DNA of 62,279 nucleotides from Candidatus Latescibacterota bacterium. Lineage in GTDB: Bacteria; Latescibacterota; UBA2968. Positions 48,354-57,750 of this stretch are shown here, piece by piece; positions within the stretch are counted from its first letter, which is position 1, and each line of letters starts with the position of its first letter. Where the stretch lies: assembly GCA_022821275.1 (NCBI GenBank), contig JAJEDY010000068.1, positions 1-62,279 of the forward strand, read 5' to 3'. The notes below the pieces were generated by a model. The model worked only from the letters and a program-made list of their open reading frames with translations. It was not told the origin of the DNA and searched no databases. The position numbers and the translations under genes are program-made.

Positions 48354-50663
48354 CTATCGAGGCCGGGCGTTCGCGTTTGTATTCGCTGGCTTACTCTTCC
48401 ACAGCGCGACCTTTTCGAGGCTCCGCTTGTTGGGAACGATAATTTTCGCATTGCCAGAAAGCGCGGTTTCCAGCTTCTCCCGCCACAACATGGTCTGGAG
48501 AACAGTGGGCGCGCGATTCACTGCCGAGGCCACGACTTTTATCGCATCTGCTTCAGCGGCAGAAGTGGTCACTTTTCTGAACGCTTCGCCGTTCGCCTGT
48601 TCCAATTCGTAAATCGCATTTCCATGTGCACGGGGAACTAACGACGTCAAAAAACGCTGGGCATTGATGATAATCCGCTCTCGATCCTCCTGAGAACTCG
48701 AGATTTCCCGAAAAGCACTCATTGTTTCCGCCACCGGGTTAATACGCACCAGATTTACATCGATCAGTTCAATGCTCTCAAACACAGGACGCGACTGCTC
48801 GACAGTACCCGCAAACAAATCTCTGACATGCTGCTCCAGGGTTGCGCGATGAAAACTGAGCAGATGATCCAGATTCCGGGCGGATACAAACTCGCGCAGA
48901 TGATCCTTGATGGCATCTTGAATGATCTGTTTCGGATTTTGGATCTGGTAATGATAAGTATAGGGATCCTTTACGCGATACTGCGCATTGATGGTAAGCG
49001 CGAGAAGGTTTAGATCGCCCGAAATCAATTCGTACGCGTTCGCATTTGTAATGTACTTCACTTCTTTCACCGGCCATTTATCCACCTGCACAAAGGGACG
49101 GGGCGCGAGATAGGACAACCCCGGCTGCAGATCGCGCCAATAGACTGCGCCGAACAAACGTCCGTAGCCCACATGCCCGGGAGGAATCACTGTAAAACCG
49201 CTACCGAGAAACAGGGCGATTAGCAGACCGTAGAACGTCTTTCCCAATGGCGTGGAAGGAGCGATAATGCCCACAAAAGAACGGTTGCGCGTCACGCGAC
49301 CCCAGAACTCTTTACAGGGTTTGGATACGGGACGAAGATTGAGCAACAAATCTTCATAGCCACTCTTAAAAGCACCTGCGCGAAACCGCCAGAGAATCAG
49401 CGCGATCAGGGCAAAAGCACTGCCCCATTGTATGAGTTGAATGGTCGTTGACTCCGAGGGACCGAGATACAGGGGAACCGTCACGCCAATAGCGATAAGC
49501 ACAATATCGATTACAATACCCAGAGCAACAGTAACAGCGATCACCGATGACACATAGATGGATGCAAAGCGCGCCCCAAACTGACTGACGATAATCGCGA
49601 TAGTACCCGTATTGGTCGCCGGCCCGGTCATGAGAAAAATCATCGCCGCTCCGGGGCTGAACCCCTTGGCGACCAGCGCGGCAGCTATCGGAGTACTCGC
49701 AGACGCGCAAATATAGAGAGGCACACCAACCAGCACCATAACGGGGTAGGACAACCAGCGCGCATACTCATTTGACATCAAATCGCTCGGAATCACCAGA
49801 TAGAGCACGCCACCCAGTGCGACACCCACGAGTAGCGCAAACAAAATATCGTCCGCTATCTCGACAAAGCCATAGCGGAAAATATGCCTGACAATCTCTT
49901 TAAAATTCAGATCGTGTTTATATTTGGACGGATCATCCTCAGAAGTTTGTTTATCCTCAACTGGAATCATGTACCGATAAAATTCCGGTTTCACCCATGA
50001 TCCGAATTTGTGCTGACTGACCGCCTCGGTAAGCCCCTTCAACCAGGAATAAAACAACGCCTTCAACTGTGAGGGACTGACGTAGCAATCATCGCTCCCA
50101 GGCACCAGAGGTTCGTGCCCGTGGTCGTGATCATGATCGTGGTCATGGCCGTGACTATGACTGTGGTCGTGATCATGATCGTGATCGTGCTCTCTTGCCC
50201 TGGCCTCGTCGCTATCATCTCGTATGAGACCGATGCAAAAAATACCGGCGACAACCGCGGTAATAAAGCTGATAACGGGCCTGACAACAGCAGCGATAAA
50301 TCCAAAAAACGCATTCGTGACCAGAATCGAGTCCGCACCTGTTTCCGGTGCCGTAATCAAAAAAGACATACAGGACGAACGGGACGCGCCCTTATTGCGC
50401 ATCTCGGCAACTACTGGCACAACCGAACAACTGCAAAGCGGCACGGGCACACCAACAGCCGCACTTGTACTTACGGACTTCAAGCTATCTTCGCGCAACC
50501 ACCGCAGAATGGCCTCACGCGAGATAAATACGTGAATCAGACCAGAAAGAAACAGCCCCAGCATTAGCATAGGTGCTAATAACAGGAACGACATCACAAG
50601 AAAATCGCAGAAACTGGTCACTGCTTGTATTAAGCCAATGCTTGTATTAATTGGAGCATCAAT
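48354..50663 (-). CDS. Cu/Zn-type permease fused to an SPFH (HflK-like) domain
   Basis: 769 aa from the ATT at 50663, 783 from a GTG at 50705 (numbering below follows the latter). Residues ~25-155 are membrane spans with PLCSCSVVP (Cys91, Cys93), the signature of SO_0444/ArsP-type permeases (PF03773). A His/Asp linker (~173-197) is built of HD repeats. The second permease half (~280-440) has YICASASTPIAAALVAKG and MTGPATNTG. A further span (~490-505) leads to an SPFH domain (~505-690; VGYGRLFGAVYWRDLQPGLS) and a helical tail. No ATG start is usable: GAGGAGGTGA is followed 8 nt on by ATT. A promoter lies just upstream. It heads the SPFH genes after czcA. Confidence 0.85.
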   Translation of the reverse strand: MDAPINTSIGLIQAVTSFCDFLVMSFLLLAPMLMLGLFLSGLIHVFISREAILRWLREDSLKSVSTSAAVGVPVPLCSCSVVPVVAEMRNKGASRSSCMSFLITAPETGADSILVTNAFFGFIAAVVRPVISFITAVVAGIFCIGLIRDDSDEARAREHDHDHDHDHSHSHGHDHDHDHDHGHEPLVPGSDDCYVSPSQLKALFYSWLKGLTEAVSQHKFGSWVKPEFYRYMIPVEDKQTSEDDPSKYKHDLNFKEIVRHIFRYGFVEIADDILFALLVGVALGGVLYLVIPSDLMSNEYARWLSYPVMVLVGVPLYICASASTPIAAALVAKGFSPGAAMIFLMTGPATNTGTIAIIVSQFGARFASIYVSSVIAVTVALGIVIDIVLIAIGVTVPLYLGPSESTTIQLIQWGSAFALIALILWRFRAGAFKSGYEDLLLNLRPVSKPCKEFWGRVTRNRSFVGIIAPSTPLGKTFYGLLIALFLGSGFTVIPPGHVGYGRLFGAVYWRDLQPGLSYLAPRPFVQVDKWPVKEVKYITNANAYELISGDLNLLALTINAQYRVKDPYTYHYQIQNPKQIIQDAIKDHLREFVSARNLDHLLSFHRATLEQHVRDLFAGTVEQSRPVFESIELIDVNLVRINPVAETMSAFREISSSQEDRERIIINAQRFLTSLVPRAHGNAIYELEQANGEAFRKVTTSAAEADAIKVVASAVNRAPTVLQTMLWREKLETALSGNAKIIVPNKRSLEKVALWKSKPANTNANARPR

Positions 50664-50716
50664 AGCCCTCACCTCCTCTGATGGGAAGCATAGTATTTTG
50701 ACCACAGATAATTCAA

Positions 50717-50745
50717 ATTATAAGGTAATATCTCCCACACGGCAA
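50717..50745 (-). promoter_or_regulatory. Sigma70-type promoter of the permease-SPFH fusion
   Basis: On the minus strand TTGCCG (50740-50745) and a perfect TATAAT (50717-50722) are 17 bp apart. Transcription would start near 50710. This gives the SPFH part of the operon its own promoter inside the czcA-to-fusion gap. Confidence 0.65.
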
Positions 50746-50764
50746 GAAATAAAAATACAGACGT

Positions 50765-53700
50765 TTACTGCCGCCGCGTTTCAATCCATTCGTAGATCAC
50801 TGGCAGCAACACGAGTGTCAGCAAAGTCGAAGTGATCAAACCACCGACCACTACCGAAGCGAGTGGACGCTGCGTTTCGGCACCAACACCCGTCGCCAAC
50901 AACAAGGGTACCAATCCGAGAATGGACGTACTCGCAGTCATCAAAACGGGGCGCAAACGCAACTCCGCTCCCCGTCGCACGGCCTCTGCGACACCGAGTT
51001 CTTTTTCGCGCAACTCATTGATAAAACTCACCAGCACAATACCGTTCAACATCGCCACACCAAAAACCGCGATAAATCCAATCGCAGAGGGCACCGACAC
51101 GTATTGCCCACTGATAAAAAGGACCACCATCCCTCCAATTGCTGCAAACGGCACATTGGCAATAATCAGCGCGGCGTACTTAACCGAATTAAATGCAGTA
51201 TAGAGCAATACAAAAATAAAGAAAATCGTCAATGGCACAATCACCGCCAAACGCGCCAACGCCCGCTGTTGGTTCTCGAACGCGCCACCCCATTCGATCC
51301 AATAGCCCGGAGGCAAGTCAATCTGCGCATCGATAGCCGCATTGGCATCGCGCACAAAACCATCGACATCGCGCCCCCGCACATCCATCTGGATCACTGC
51401 GTAACGCTGCAATTGCTCGCGGCGCACAAAAGAGTAGCCTTCCGCAACGCTGACATCTGCAACAGTCGCAAGAGGAACAATCGCACCATCGCTTGTTTTC
51501 AATGGAATGCGCTGAATCGACTGCACCGACGCTTTTGATCGGTCATCAAATCGCGCCGTAATATCGAATCGGCGCACGCCGTCAATCATAGTCGTAACTG
51601 GCTCATTGCCGATGCCAGTGCGAACAACGGACAACACATCGTCCGCATTCACCCCAAATCGGGCGAGTTGCTCGCGCTTGACCTGAATACGGATCTGCGG
51701 CTTGCCGACATTGGCCTCAATCGAGAGATCCGCGACACCTTCAACTTCGGCAATGACATCTTTGACCTCCTCGCTCAACTGATCGAGCACTGCCAGATCC
51801 CCACCGTAAATCTTGGCGGCAAGCGTGGCGCGAACCCCCGAGATCAGTTCCTCTACGCGCATCTGAATCGGCTGGGTAAAAGCGATAACAGCCGACGGTA
51901 CCACCACTTCCAACTCCTCGCGCATGGCCTCGGCAAGGTCTTTGATATCGCGGTCTCCGGGCCATTCGCTCTCGGGCTTGAGTGCCGTATAAATCTCCAT
52001 ATAATTGGCATCGGCGGTTTCGCCTTTCTCGGCACGACCAATCATTGCCACCGTGGTTTCGACCTCTGGGAACTTCGACAGCGCATTCTCGATATCCTTG
52101 GAAATCTCAATTGAATGCTGGAGCGAAGCCGAAGGTATCGAAGTCACGCGCCACATAATCGACCCTTCCTGCAGTTGCGGCATGAACTCTTTTCCAAGAA
52201 AGGGGAACAGCGCCATGCTCGCAACGAGCAAACCCACGGCACAGCCAACCACTACCTTTCTATTCGCCAGAGACCAGGAAAGCAAGGATAGATAGCGCGG
52301 TTTAATGACACGTATGAGCCATGTTTCGCGTTCTCTTTGCGGTTTTAATAACAAAGCCGCAAGCACGGGAATCAGGGTCAACGCGAGCAATAAACTCCCA
52401 CCCATGGCAAACGTGATATTAAACGCCATCGGCTTGAACAGCTTGCCCTCCAGTCCCTCGAGCGCAAACAAAGGCAGAAATACCACCACAATAATCAAGA
52501 TGGCAAAGGTCATCGGATTCACGACTTCGCGGGCAGCAGCCAATACCGCATCAGTGCGGTTGACCTCCTCCGTCTCTGCCCTGCGTTCTGCCATAACGCG
52601 AAATGAATTCTCCACGACGACCACTGCACCATCGACAATCATGCCAATACCAATGGCGAGGCCGGCAAGTGACATGAGATTGGCCGAAAGGCCCGCTTCA
52701 TCCATGAACACAAATGCAATGAGCATTGTGAGCGGAATAGAAACAATCACAACCACTGCGGGTCGCCATTCGCCGAGAAATAAAAACAGAATAACACCCA
52801 CCAGAATCGCGCCTTGAAATAGTGCATTCGTAGCCGTACCCACTGCTTTTTCAACGAGATCGGTACGCTCATAAATGGGTCGCAGGACGACGCCATCTGG
52901 CAGCGACTGATCGATAATGGCGACCTTTTCCTTCGTCGCCTCAACCACCCGGGCGGCATTCTCACCGATGCGCGAGAGCACCATCCCAAGGACGACTTCC
53001 TTGCCATCGCGTGTCACAGCACCAAAACGAAGTGCGCCCCCCTGGCGGATATCGGCGATATCGCGCAAATATACCGGCGCACCGCCTTCGACCTTAACCA
53101 CCATATCGCCGATGTCCCGCTCGTTTCTGACCAGACCCAGGCCGCGCACGAGGTACTGCTCTGAGCCGAGATTGACGTATTGACCGCCAACCTGGCGGTT
53201 ATTGGCCTCAATCACTTCCATGACATCGGTGAAAGTCAGGTCGTATTTGATGAGACTCAGGGGATCCATAACAACCTGAAATTGTCGCTCCTGGCCCCCC
53301 CATGAAATGACATCATCAACGCCGGAGGCCGTTCGCAAGATCAAACGCACATTCCAGTCGTGCAGCGTCCGCAGGTCCATATCGGTAATCGCCGCATTGA
53401 GCTTTTCATCCGCCCGTTCCAGTGTGTACCAGAAAACCTGACCGAGTCCGGACGAGTTGGGACCCATCTCTGGCGTGCCATAACCTTCTGGGATGCGCTC
53501 CCCTACCTCCTGCAACCGCTCCATCACGAGACGCCGCGCAAAGTAGATATCCATGTCGTCTTCGAAATAGACGGCGACATAGGACAAGCCGAAGAGACTC
53601 ACAGAGCGAATCTCTTTCACCTTCGGCAACCCGGCCATGCTGGACTCGATGGGAAAAGTGAGAAGTTGCTCCACATCCTCAGCGGCAAGCCCGGGAGACT

Positions 53701-53854
53701 CGGTATAGATATTGACCTGAGTGGGCGTCACATCTGGAAACGCATCAATCGGCACGGTGACAACCGCACGCCAACCCAAAAAAGCCACGATTCCAAAGGC
53801 AATCAACACCAGGAATTTATAGCGCAGAGAAGTATTTACCAGTGCTTCCAACAT
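50765..53854 (-). CDS. czcA: Heavy-metal RND efflux pump (CzcA/CusA family)
   Basis: 1029 aa, family length. The N-terminal AFPDVTPTQVNIYTESPGLAAEDVEQLLTFPIE, TM4 GIGMIVDGAVVVVENSF and PIERTDLVEKAVGTA-like stretch (reads IYERTDLVEKAV) are diagnostic of the heavy-metal-efflux branch, distinct from the drug pump at 23767. It exports divalent or monovalent metal ions by proton antiport; the metal (Zn, Co, Cd, Cu, Ag) cannot be read from these motifs. Its adaptor precedes it by 9 bp. AGGAG lies before the ATG. Confidence 0.95.
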   Translation of the reverse strand: MLEALVNTSLRYKFLVLIAFGIVAFLGWRAVVTVPIDAFPDVTPTQVNIYTESPGLAAEDVEQLLTFPIESSMAGLPKVKEIRSVSLFGLSYVAVYFEDDMDIYFARRLVMERLQEVGERIPEGYGTPEMGPNSSGLGQVFWYTLERADEKLNAAITDMDLRTLHDWNVRLILRTASGVDDVISWGGQERQFQVVMDPLSLIKYDLTFTDVMEVIEANNRQVGGQYVNLGSEQYLVRGLGLVRNERDIGDMVVKVEGGAPVYLRDIADIRQGGALRFGAVTRDGKEVVLGMVLSRIGENAARVVEATKEKVAIIDQSLPDGVVLRPIYERTDLVEKAVGTATNALFQGAILVGVILFLFLGEWRPAVVVIVSIPLTMLIAFVFMDEAGLSANLMSLAGLAIGIGMIVDGAVVVVENSFRVMAERRAETEEVNRTDAVLAAAREVVNPMTFAILIIVVVFLPLFALEGLEGKLFKPMAFNITFAMGGSLLLALTLIPVLAALLLKPQRERETWLIRVIKPRYLSLLSWSLANRKVVVGCAVGLLVASMALFPFLGKEFMPQLQEGSIMWRVTSIPSASLQHSIEISKDIENALSKFPEVETTVAMIGRAEKGETADANYMEIYTALKPESEWPGDRDIKDLAEAMREELEVVVPSAVIAFTQPIQMRVEELISGVRATLAAKIYGGDLAVLDQLSEEVKDVIAEVEGVADLSIEANVGKPQIRIQVKREQLARFGVNADDVLSVVRTGIGNEPVTTMIDGVRRFDITARFDDRSKASVQSIQRIPLKTSDGAIVPLATVADVSVAEGYSFVRREQLQRYAVIQMDVRGRDVDGFVRDANAAIDAQIDLPPGYWIEWGGAFENQQRALARLAVIVPLTIFFIFVLLYTAFNSVKYAALIIANVPFAAIGGMVVLFISGQYVSVPSAIGFIAVFGVAMLNGIVLVSFINELREKELGVAEAVRRGAELRLRPVLMTASTSILGLVPLLLATGVGAETQRPLASVVVGGLITSTLLTLVLLPVIYEWIETRRQ

Positions 53855-53863
53855 GCAGTTCTC

Positions 53864-54967
53864 CTAATGTACATGACCTGCGCCAAGCGAAGACTTGAGC
53901 ATCAATGACTTGAGGTGGAAAACACCCGTCACGGCGATCTCTTCACCTGCAATAAGCCCGCTGCGAATGACCGTCCACTCGCCCACCGTGGAACCGACCT
54001 CAACAGCCTCGGCATGGAATTCATGTCCGTCCTCGAGCTTGAATACAGTCGGTGAGCCTTTGACCATTATCAATGCCGCACTCGGCACAGCGAGTTCTGG
54101 TGCGTGCGTCCCGGTGACAACCTCTACTTCGACAAACTGACCCGAATGCAAGCTATGAGCCTTATTGGGCACCTCAATGCGCAAGCCCTGAGTTCGGACC
54201 TTTTCGTCGAGGTGGTGATGAAGTTGAATGACCGTGCCTGGAAACCAGGTGATACCATCGGGGATAACCCGCACATTGGCTCCAATACCAATTTCGGATG
54301 ACGCGGTCAGCACCATATGTGCTTTCACCCACATCACCGACTCGTCGCTGATACTGATGAGTACCCGACCAGGCTCGATCAATTCGCCGACAATAAAATC
54401 GTCCTGTAGCACCGTGCCCGCCTGTGAGGCGAGCAAGTCAAAGGTACCGGTCGCTTTGCTGGCGTCTCCCGATTGCATAAGCGCCTCCGCCTGAGCCATG
54501 GTCATACCATAGGCGAGTACTTTGGCGAGAGCCTGTTGTTGTGCAACATGCACTTCGGTATAGCGCTGCTCAGACACGGCCTGCCGACCGAGGGTCTTGA
54601 CGCGTTGCCATTCTCGATCCGCGACAATCAATGCCCCTTGCGCTTCGGCCATCTCAACACTCGAGAGCGCCACCAGAGGTTGACCTACTTCGACTTCATC
54701 GCCGAGTTTCGCATGACGCGCTACGACTTGTGCTGTAATACGCGGGGTAACGAACACAGACCGGTACGCGTTGATCACGACCTCACCCGGAATCCGCAGG
54801 GTCTCGTTGAGCGCACGCGGTTCAACCGTGCCAATAACAATGCCCGCCGCGCGTCGTTCTTCAGCACTCAGTTCAATTGCGGTGCCCTCATGGTCCGCCT
54901 CCTCGGCATACACCGGTTGGATCAGTATCAAACACAGACACACCGCCCAAAATTTTGACATCGTCAT
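53864..54967 (-). CDS. czcB: Heavy-metal RND periplasmic adaptor (CzcB/CusB family)
   Basis: 367 aa. ATG at 54967 (MTMSKFWAV) has GGAGG 5 nt upstream. A signal peptide ends near VYA (~19). The membrane-fusion protein layout follows: IELSAEERRAAGIVIGTVE (typical of CzcB-like adaptors), a barrel-sandwich domain (VVARHAKLGDEVEVGQPLVAL; AGTVLQDDFIVGELIEPGRVL), a short alpha hairpin and a beta barrel. The C-terminal tail ends GAGHVH and the N-terminus has EEADHEG, both possible metal ligands. It links CzcA and CzcC; its stop is 9 bp before czcA. Confidence 0.92.
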   Translation of the reverse strand: MTMSKFWAVCLCLILIQPVYAEEADHEGTAIELSAEERRAAGIVIGTVEPRALNETLRIPGEVVINAYRSVFVTPRITAQVVARHAKLGDEVEVGQPLVALSSVEMAEAQGALIVADREWQRVKTLGRQAVSEQRYTEVHVAQQQALAKVLAYGMTMAQAEALMQSGDASKATGTFDLLASQAGTVLQDDFIVGELIEPGRVLISISDESVMWVKAHMVLTASSEIGIGANVRVIPDGITWFPGTVIQLHHHLDEKVRTQGLRIEVPNKAHSLHSGQFVEVEVVTGTHAPELAVPSAALIMVKGSPTVFKLEDGHEFHAEAVEVGSTVGEWTVIRSGLIAGEEIAVTGVFHLKSLMLKSSLGAGHVH

Positions 54968-55002
54968 CAGGGCCTCCAATACGGTTCTTTGTGTGTTGTA
55001 AT

Positions 55003-56256
55003 TCATTTAAGACCGAGCCAGACATCCACCTGACCCGATGCGCGGAGCCACTCGAACCAGGCACGCCAGACCTGCCCGCGCAGATCGAGGGTACTTTCTT
55101 GTATATCCAGGGTCTCCCCCAATTGCCCAAAATAGTCGGCCATATCCATATCCCCAGCCTGCCAGAGTCGGCGCAGTTGCTCGCTTTGCCGGTCCAGGCT
55201 TTTCCGCCCCATCTGTTCCCACTCATCCCAGGCACTGCGCGATAACTCGTAGCGCTCTGCCGCACTGGTCAAGGAAGCGTGGGCTATCTGCATCGCGTCA
55301 TCGGCGAGTTGCTGCGCCTGATCTCGCTCTGCCAGGGCCGCGATAACTTCATGTGTAAAGCGGTTCCGAATCGGAAGCGGAATGGACAGACCCAAACCGA
55401 TCAACCTTTCGCCATCTTCGTATCCGCCAGTAAAATTCAGCGTCAGGTCTGGAAGCCATTCGCGTCGTCTCAGTTTCACAACCGCGTCAGCCATATTGAC
55501 CCGGTGCCGCGCGGCTACAACCCCGGATAATGCCTGCACCAGAGCCTGTATATCAGCGCCTTGCTCAATTACCTCTGGTAATTTTTCGGGCAGAGAGGGC
55601 CACTGCGCCTCGGGTATGCGCGAGCCAAGGCTGTACACCGCTTGCCGCGCTTCGACCAGATCTGCAGCCGCCATTGCTTTTTGAATACGCGCCTCAGTCA
55701 AGGAGAGGAGAGCCTGATCGAGTTCTATCTGGTCTAACTCGCCGACCTCAAATCGACGCTGCGCCAACACCGCAAACTCCTCCATCAACTGCTGGCGCGT
55801 CTCGGCCAGACGATCGCGTTCAACATCAGTTTGATATTGTGCAAGACCATTGAGCAAATCTACCGCAACCATCCATCGGGCGTCCAGGTACTCCGCCTCG
55901 GCAACGAGACGGTCCAACTCCGCGACCTCGGTAAGCGCCTTGCGTTTGCCGCCCCAATCCAGCGTCTGACTAATCGATAGTGTGCGTATCCTGGCTTGTG
56001 CATTCTCAGCATCCAGCGACAACTCGGGATTGTAAAGAGCGCGCGACGCGGCATCCCTGAGCGCATCACTTGCTTTTAAACCCGAGCGCGCCGCCTGCAC
56101 CCGGGGATTGGAATCGACAACAGCTTGCACAAAACGCGTCAACGCGACACTGGCCCGGGCATTTCCCAGCACCGTTGTCTCGGCGACCAGTGTCGTCCAT
56201 GACATCACTATCAGGCCACACAATACGAAGGCGTGTCGATAGCATAGTTTGGGCAT
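55003..56256 (-). CDS. czcC: Heavy-metal RND outer-membrane channel (CzcC/CusC-like, TolC family)
   Basis: 417 aa. ATG at 56256 follows AGGAGG; a TTG one codon earlier is not needed. A signal peptide ends near VAE (~25). Two TolC repeats of long helices are visible, opening with LTRFVQAVVDSNPRVQAARSGLKASDA and SISQTLDWGGKRKALTEVAELD. It forms the exit duct of the CzcCBA complex. It is the first gene of the metal operon and has a promoter 60 bp upstream. Confidence 0.9.
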   Translation of the reverse strand: MPKLCYRHAFVLCGLIVMSWTTLVAETTVLGNARASVALTRFVQAVVDSNPRVQAARSGLKASDALRDAASRALYNPELSLDAENAQARIRTLSISQTLDWGGKRKALTEVAELDRLVAEAEYLDARWMVAVDLLNGLAQYQTDVERDRLAETRQQLMEEFAVLAQRRFEVGELDQIELDQALLSLTEARIQKAMAAADLVEARQAVYSLGSRIPEAQWPSLPEKLPEVIEQGADIQALVQALSGVVAARHRVNMADAVVKLRRREWLPDLTLNFTGGYEDGERLIGLGLSIPLPIRNRFTHEVIAALAERDQAQQLADDAMQIAHASLTSAAERYELSRSAWDEWEQMGRKSLDRQSEQLRRLWQAGDMDMADYFGQLGETLDIQESTLDLRGQVWRAWFEWLRASGQVDVWLGLK

Positions 56257-56317
56257 CAATCATCCTCCTGATGGTGACAATCAAAAGTAATCCGAAAAAT
56301 TTATCGCGAAATGTATA

Positions 56318-56346
56318 ATTATATACCTAAACGACCCAATTGTCTA
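56318..56346 (-). promoter_or_regulatory. Sigma70-type promoter of the metal operon
   Basis: On the minus strand TAGACA (56341-56346) and TATAAT (56318-56323) are separated by 17 bp. It lies in the ~105-bp AT-rich gap between the MATE gene and the czcC-like gene. Confidence 0.72.
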
Positions 56347-56363
56347 TTAACAATTTGTAAAAA

Positions 56364-57746
56364 TTAAATCTGGTGCTTTTTCCAATGTCCCTGGGCAAAC
56401 TTGCGGACGGTCAGCGCACCCTGTACAATACTATAAACAATAAGCGCGGCCCAGATACCGTAGATATCAAACCCAAGTGTAAACCCCAGAACATAAGCGA
56501 TGGGCAGGCGAACGAGCCACTGGGCAATCAGAGTATAATACATCGGAGGCATCGTATCGCCAGCACCTCTAAGACTGCCGCTACTCGTATTGGCAGCACA
56601 CAAAAAGGGTTCGGCTATAACCATCGCATAAAGGTAGATAACACCGATACCGATCACCTCCTGTGCATCGGTAAAAAACGACATGAAAAACCCCGCAAAC
56701 ACCACGGCAGGCAGCGACAGGGCAATATTGGTCACAACAGAAATAAAGAGAATAGTCCAACCGTGGCGCTCTGCACCAGCGGGCTCTTTCGCCCCCAAAT
56801 GCTGCCCCACCATAGCCGTTGCAACCGTGCCAAAAGCCAGCCCGGTTCGCCGCAAAATGTGTTCCACCTGACTCCCAATCGCATACGCTGCAACCGCAGT
56901 TGTAGATAATGTGGACATTGCAATAAGTTTGAGATAAACCACACCTGAGCCGTTGCGCAAAATCCCCTGAAGACCAGAAGGCACGCCAATCTTGAGGATG
57001 CGACGCGCAACACCCCAGTTAAACCTGTAGGACGTATCGGGCAAAAGTGTGAGCGCAAAACGCCCGCTATAAAGACACCCAAGCCCAATCAAAGTTGCCG
57101 CACTGCGCCCCAAAAGACCGCCCACAGCAGCCCCCACAACACCCAATGCCGGCAACCCCCAGTGACCAAAGATGAGGAGATAACACATCACAATTTGAAT
57201 GCTACTACTGATCAAACTCAGATAGAAAGGCGTACGCGTATCTCCAGCACCCTGAAAACAACTCGCAATCGCGCGATTCAGCGTCATAAAAGGAACGCCC
57301 AAAAAGAAAACCTGTAAATACGGCGTACCCAGAGCCGCCACCTCGGAATCAGAAGTCATCATCGGAATCAAAAAAGGCGAAAGAGCCAAACTGCCCACGC
57401 CAAAAGCGATACTAAACACAAAAAGCAGGGAAAACGCCTGCTTTGCCGCTGCACTGGCTTCGCGCATAGAATCTGCGCCAATCGCCTGAGCGACCATCGT
57501 CAGCGCGCCCCTCGAAATGGACATCATCGCGGTAAAGAGCACGCGCGTAAACGCCTGGGCAATACCCACCGCAGAAAGAGCGACAGGACCGAGCTTCCCG
57601 ATCATAAAGAGTTGCGCCATATGCACAACTGTCTCGATCATGCCTCCCCCAGCAACTGGCAAAGTCATCCAGAGGACCTTACTGGTTAACGAAAGATCGA
57701 CTTTGCGCTCGGTGGGTTCTACTGTCGTTTCGAATGGTTTGGACAT
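56364..57746 (-). CDS. MATE-family multidrug/small-molecule exporter
   Basis: 460 aa with 12 membrane spans in two homologous halves. MATE motifs are PVAGGGMIETVVHMAQLFMIGKLGPVALSAVG in the first half and GLAFGTVATAMVGQHLGAKEPAGAER in the second. It uses a Na+ or H+ gradient to export organic cations or other small molecules. It begins only 4 bp after the sugar ABC ATPase stop, without a strong ribosome-binding site, so it is probably coupled to the sugar transporter. The reason for this pairing is unclear. Confidence 0.94.
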   Translation of the reverse strand: MSKPFETTVEPTERKVDLSLTSKVLWMTLPVAGGGMIETVVHMAQLFMIGKLGPVALSAVGIAQAFTRVLFTAMMSISRGALTMVAQAIGADSMREASAAAKQAFSLLFVFSIAFGVGSLALSPFLIPMMTSDSEVAALGTPYLQVFFLGVPFMTLNRAIASCFQGAGDTRTPFYLSLISSSIQIVMCYLLIFGHWGLPALGVVGAAVGGLLGRSAATLIGLGCLYSGRFALTLLPDTSYRFNWGVARRILKIGVPSGLQGILRNGSGVVYLKLIAMSTLSTTAVAAYAIGSQVEHILRRTGLAFGTVATAMVGQHLGAKEPAGAERHGWTILFISVVTNIALSLPAVVFAGFFMSFFTDAQEVIGIGVIYLYAMVIAEPFLCAANTSSGSLRGAGDTMPPMYYTLIAQWLVRLPIAYVLGFTLGFDIYGIWAALIVYSIVQGALTVRKFAQGHWKKHQI

Positions 57747-57750
57747 AAAA

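Noticed and set aside
47425-48612. Long frame (395 codons) opposite the HflC-like gene
   Set aside because: Antisense to two SPFH genes with clear motifs; no supporting features.
50096-50190. Tandem DNA repeat in the permease-SPFH gene
   Set aside because: The repeated ATGATCGTG-like sequence encodes the His/Asp linker; it is explained by the protein composition.
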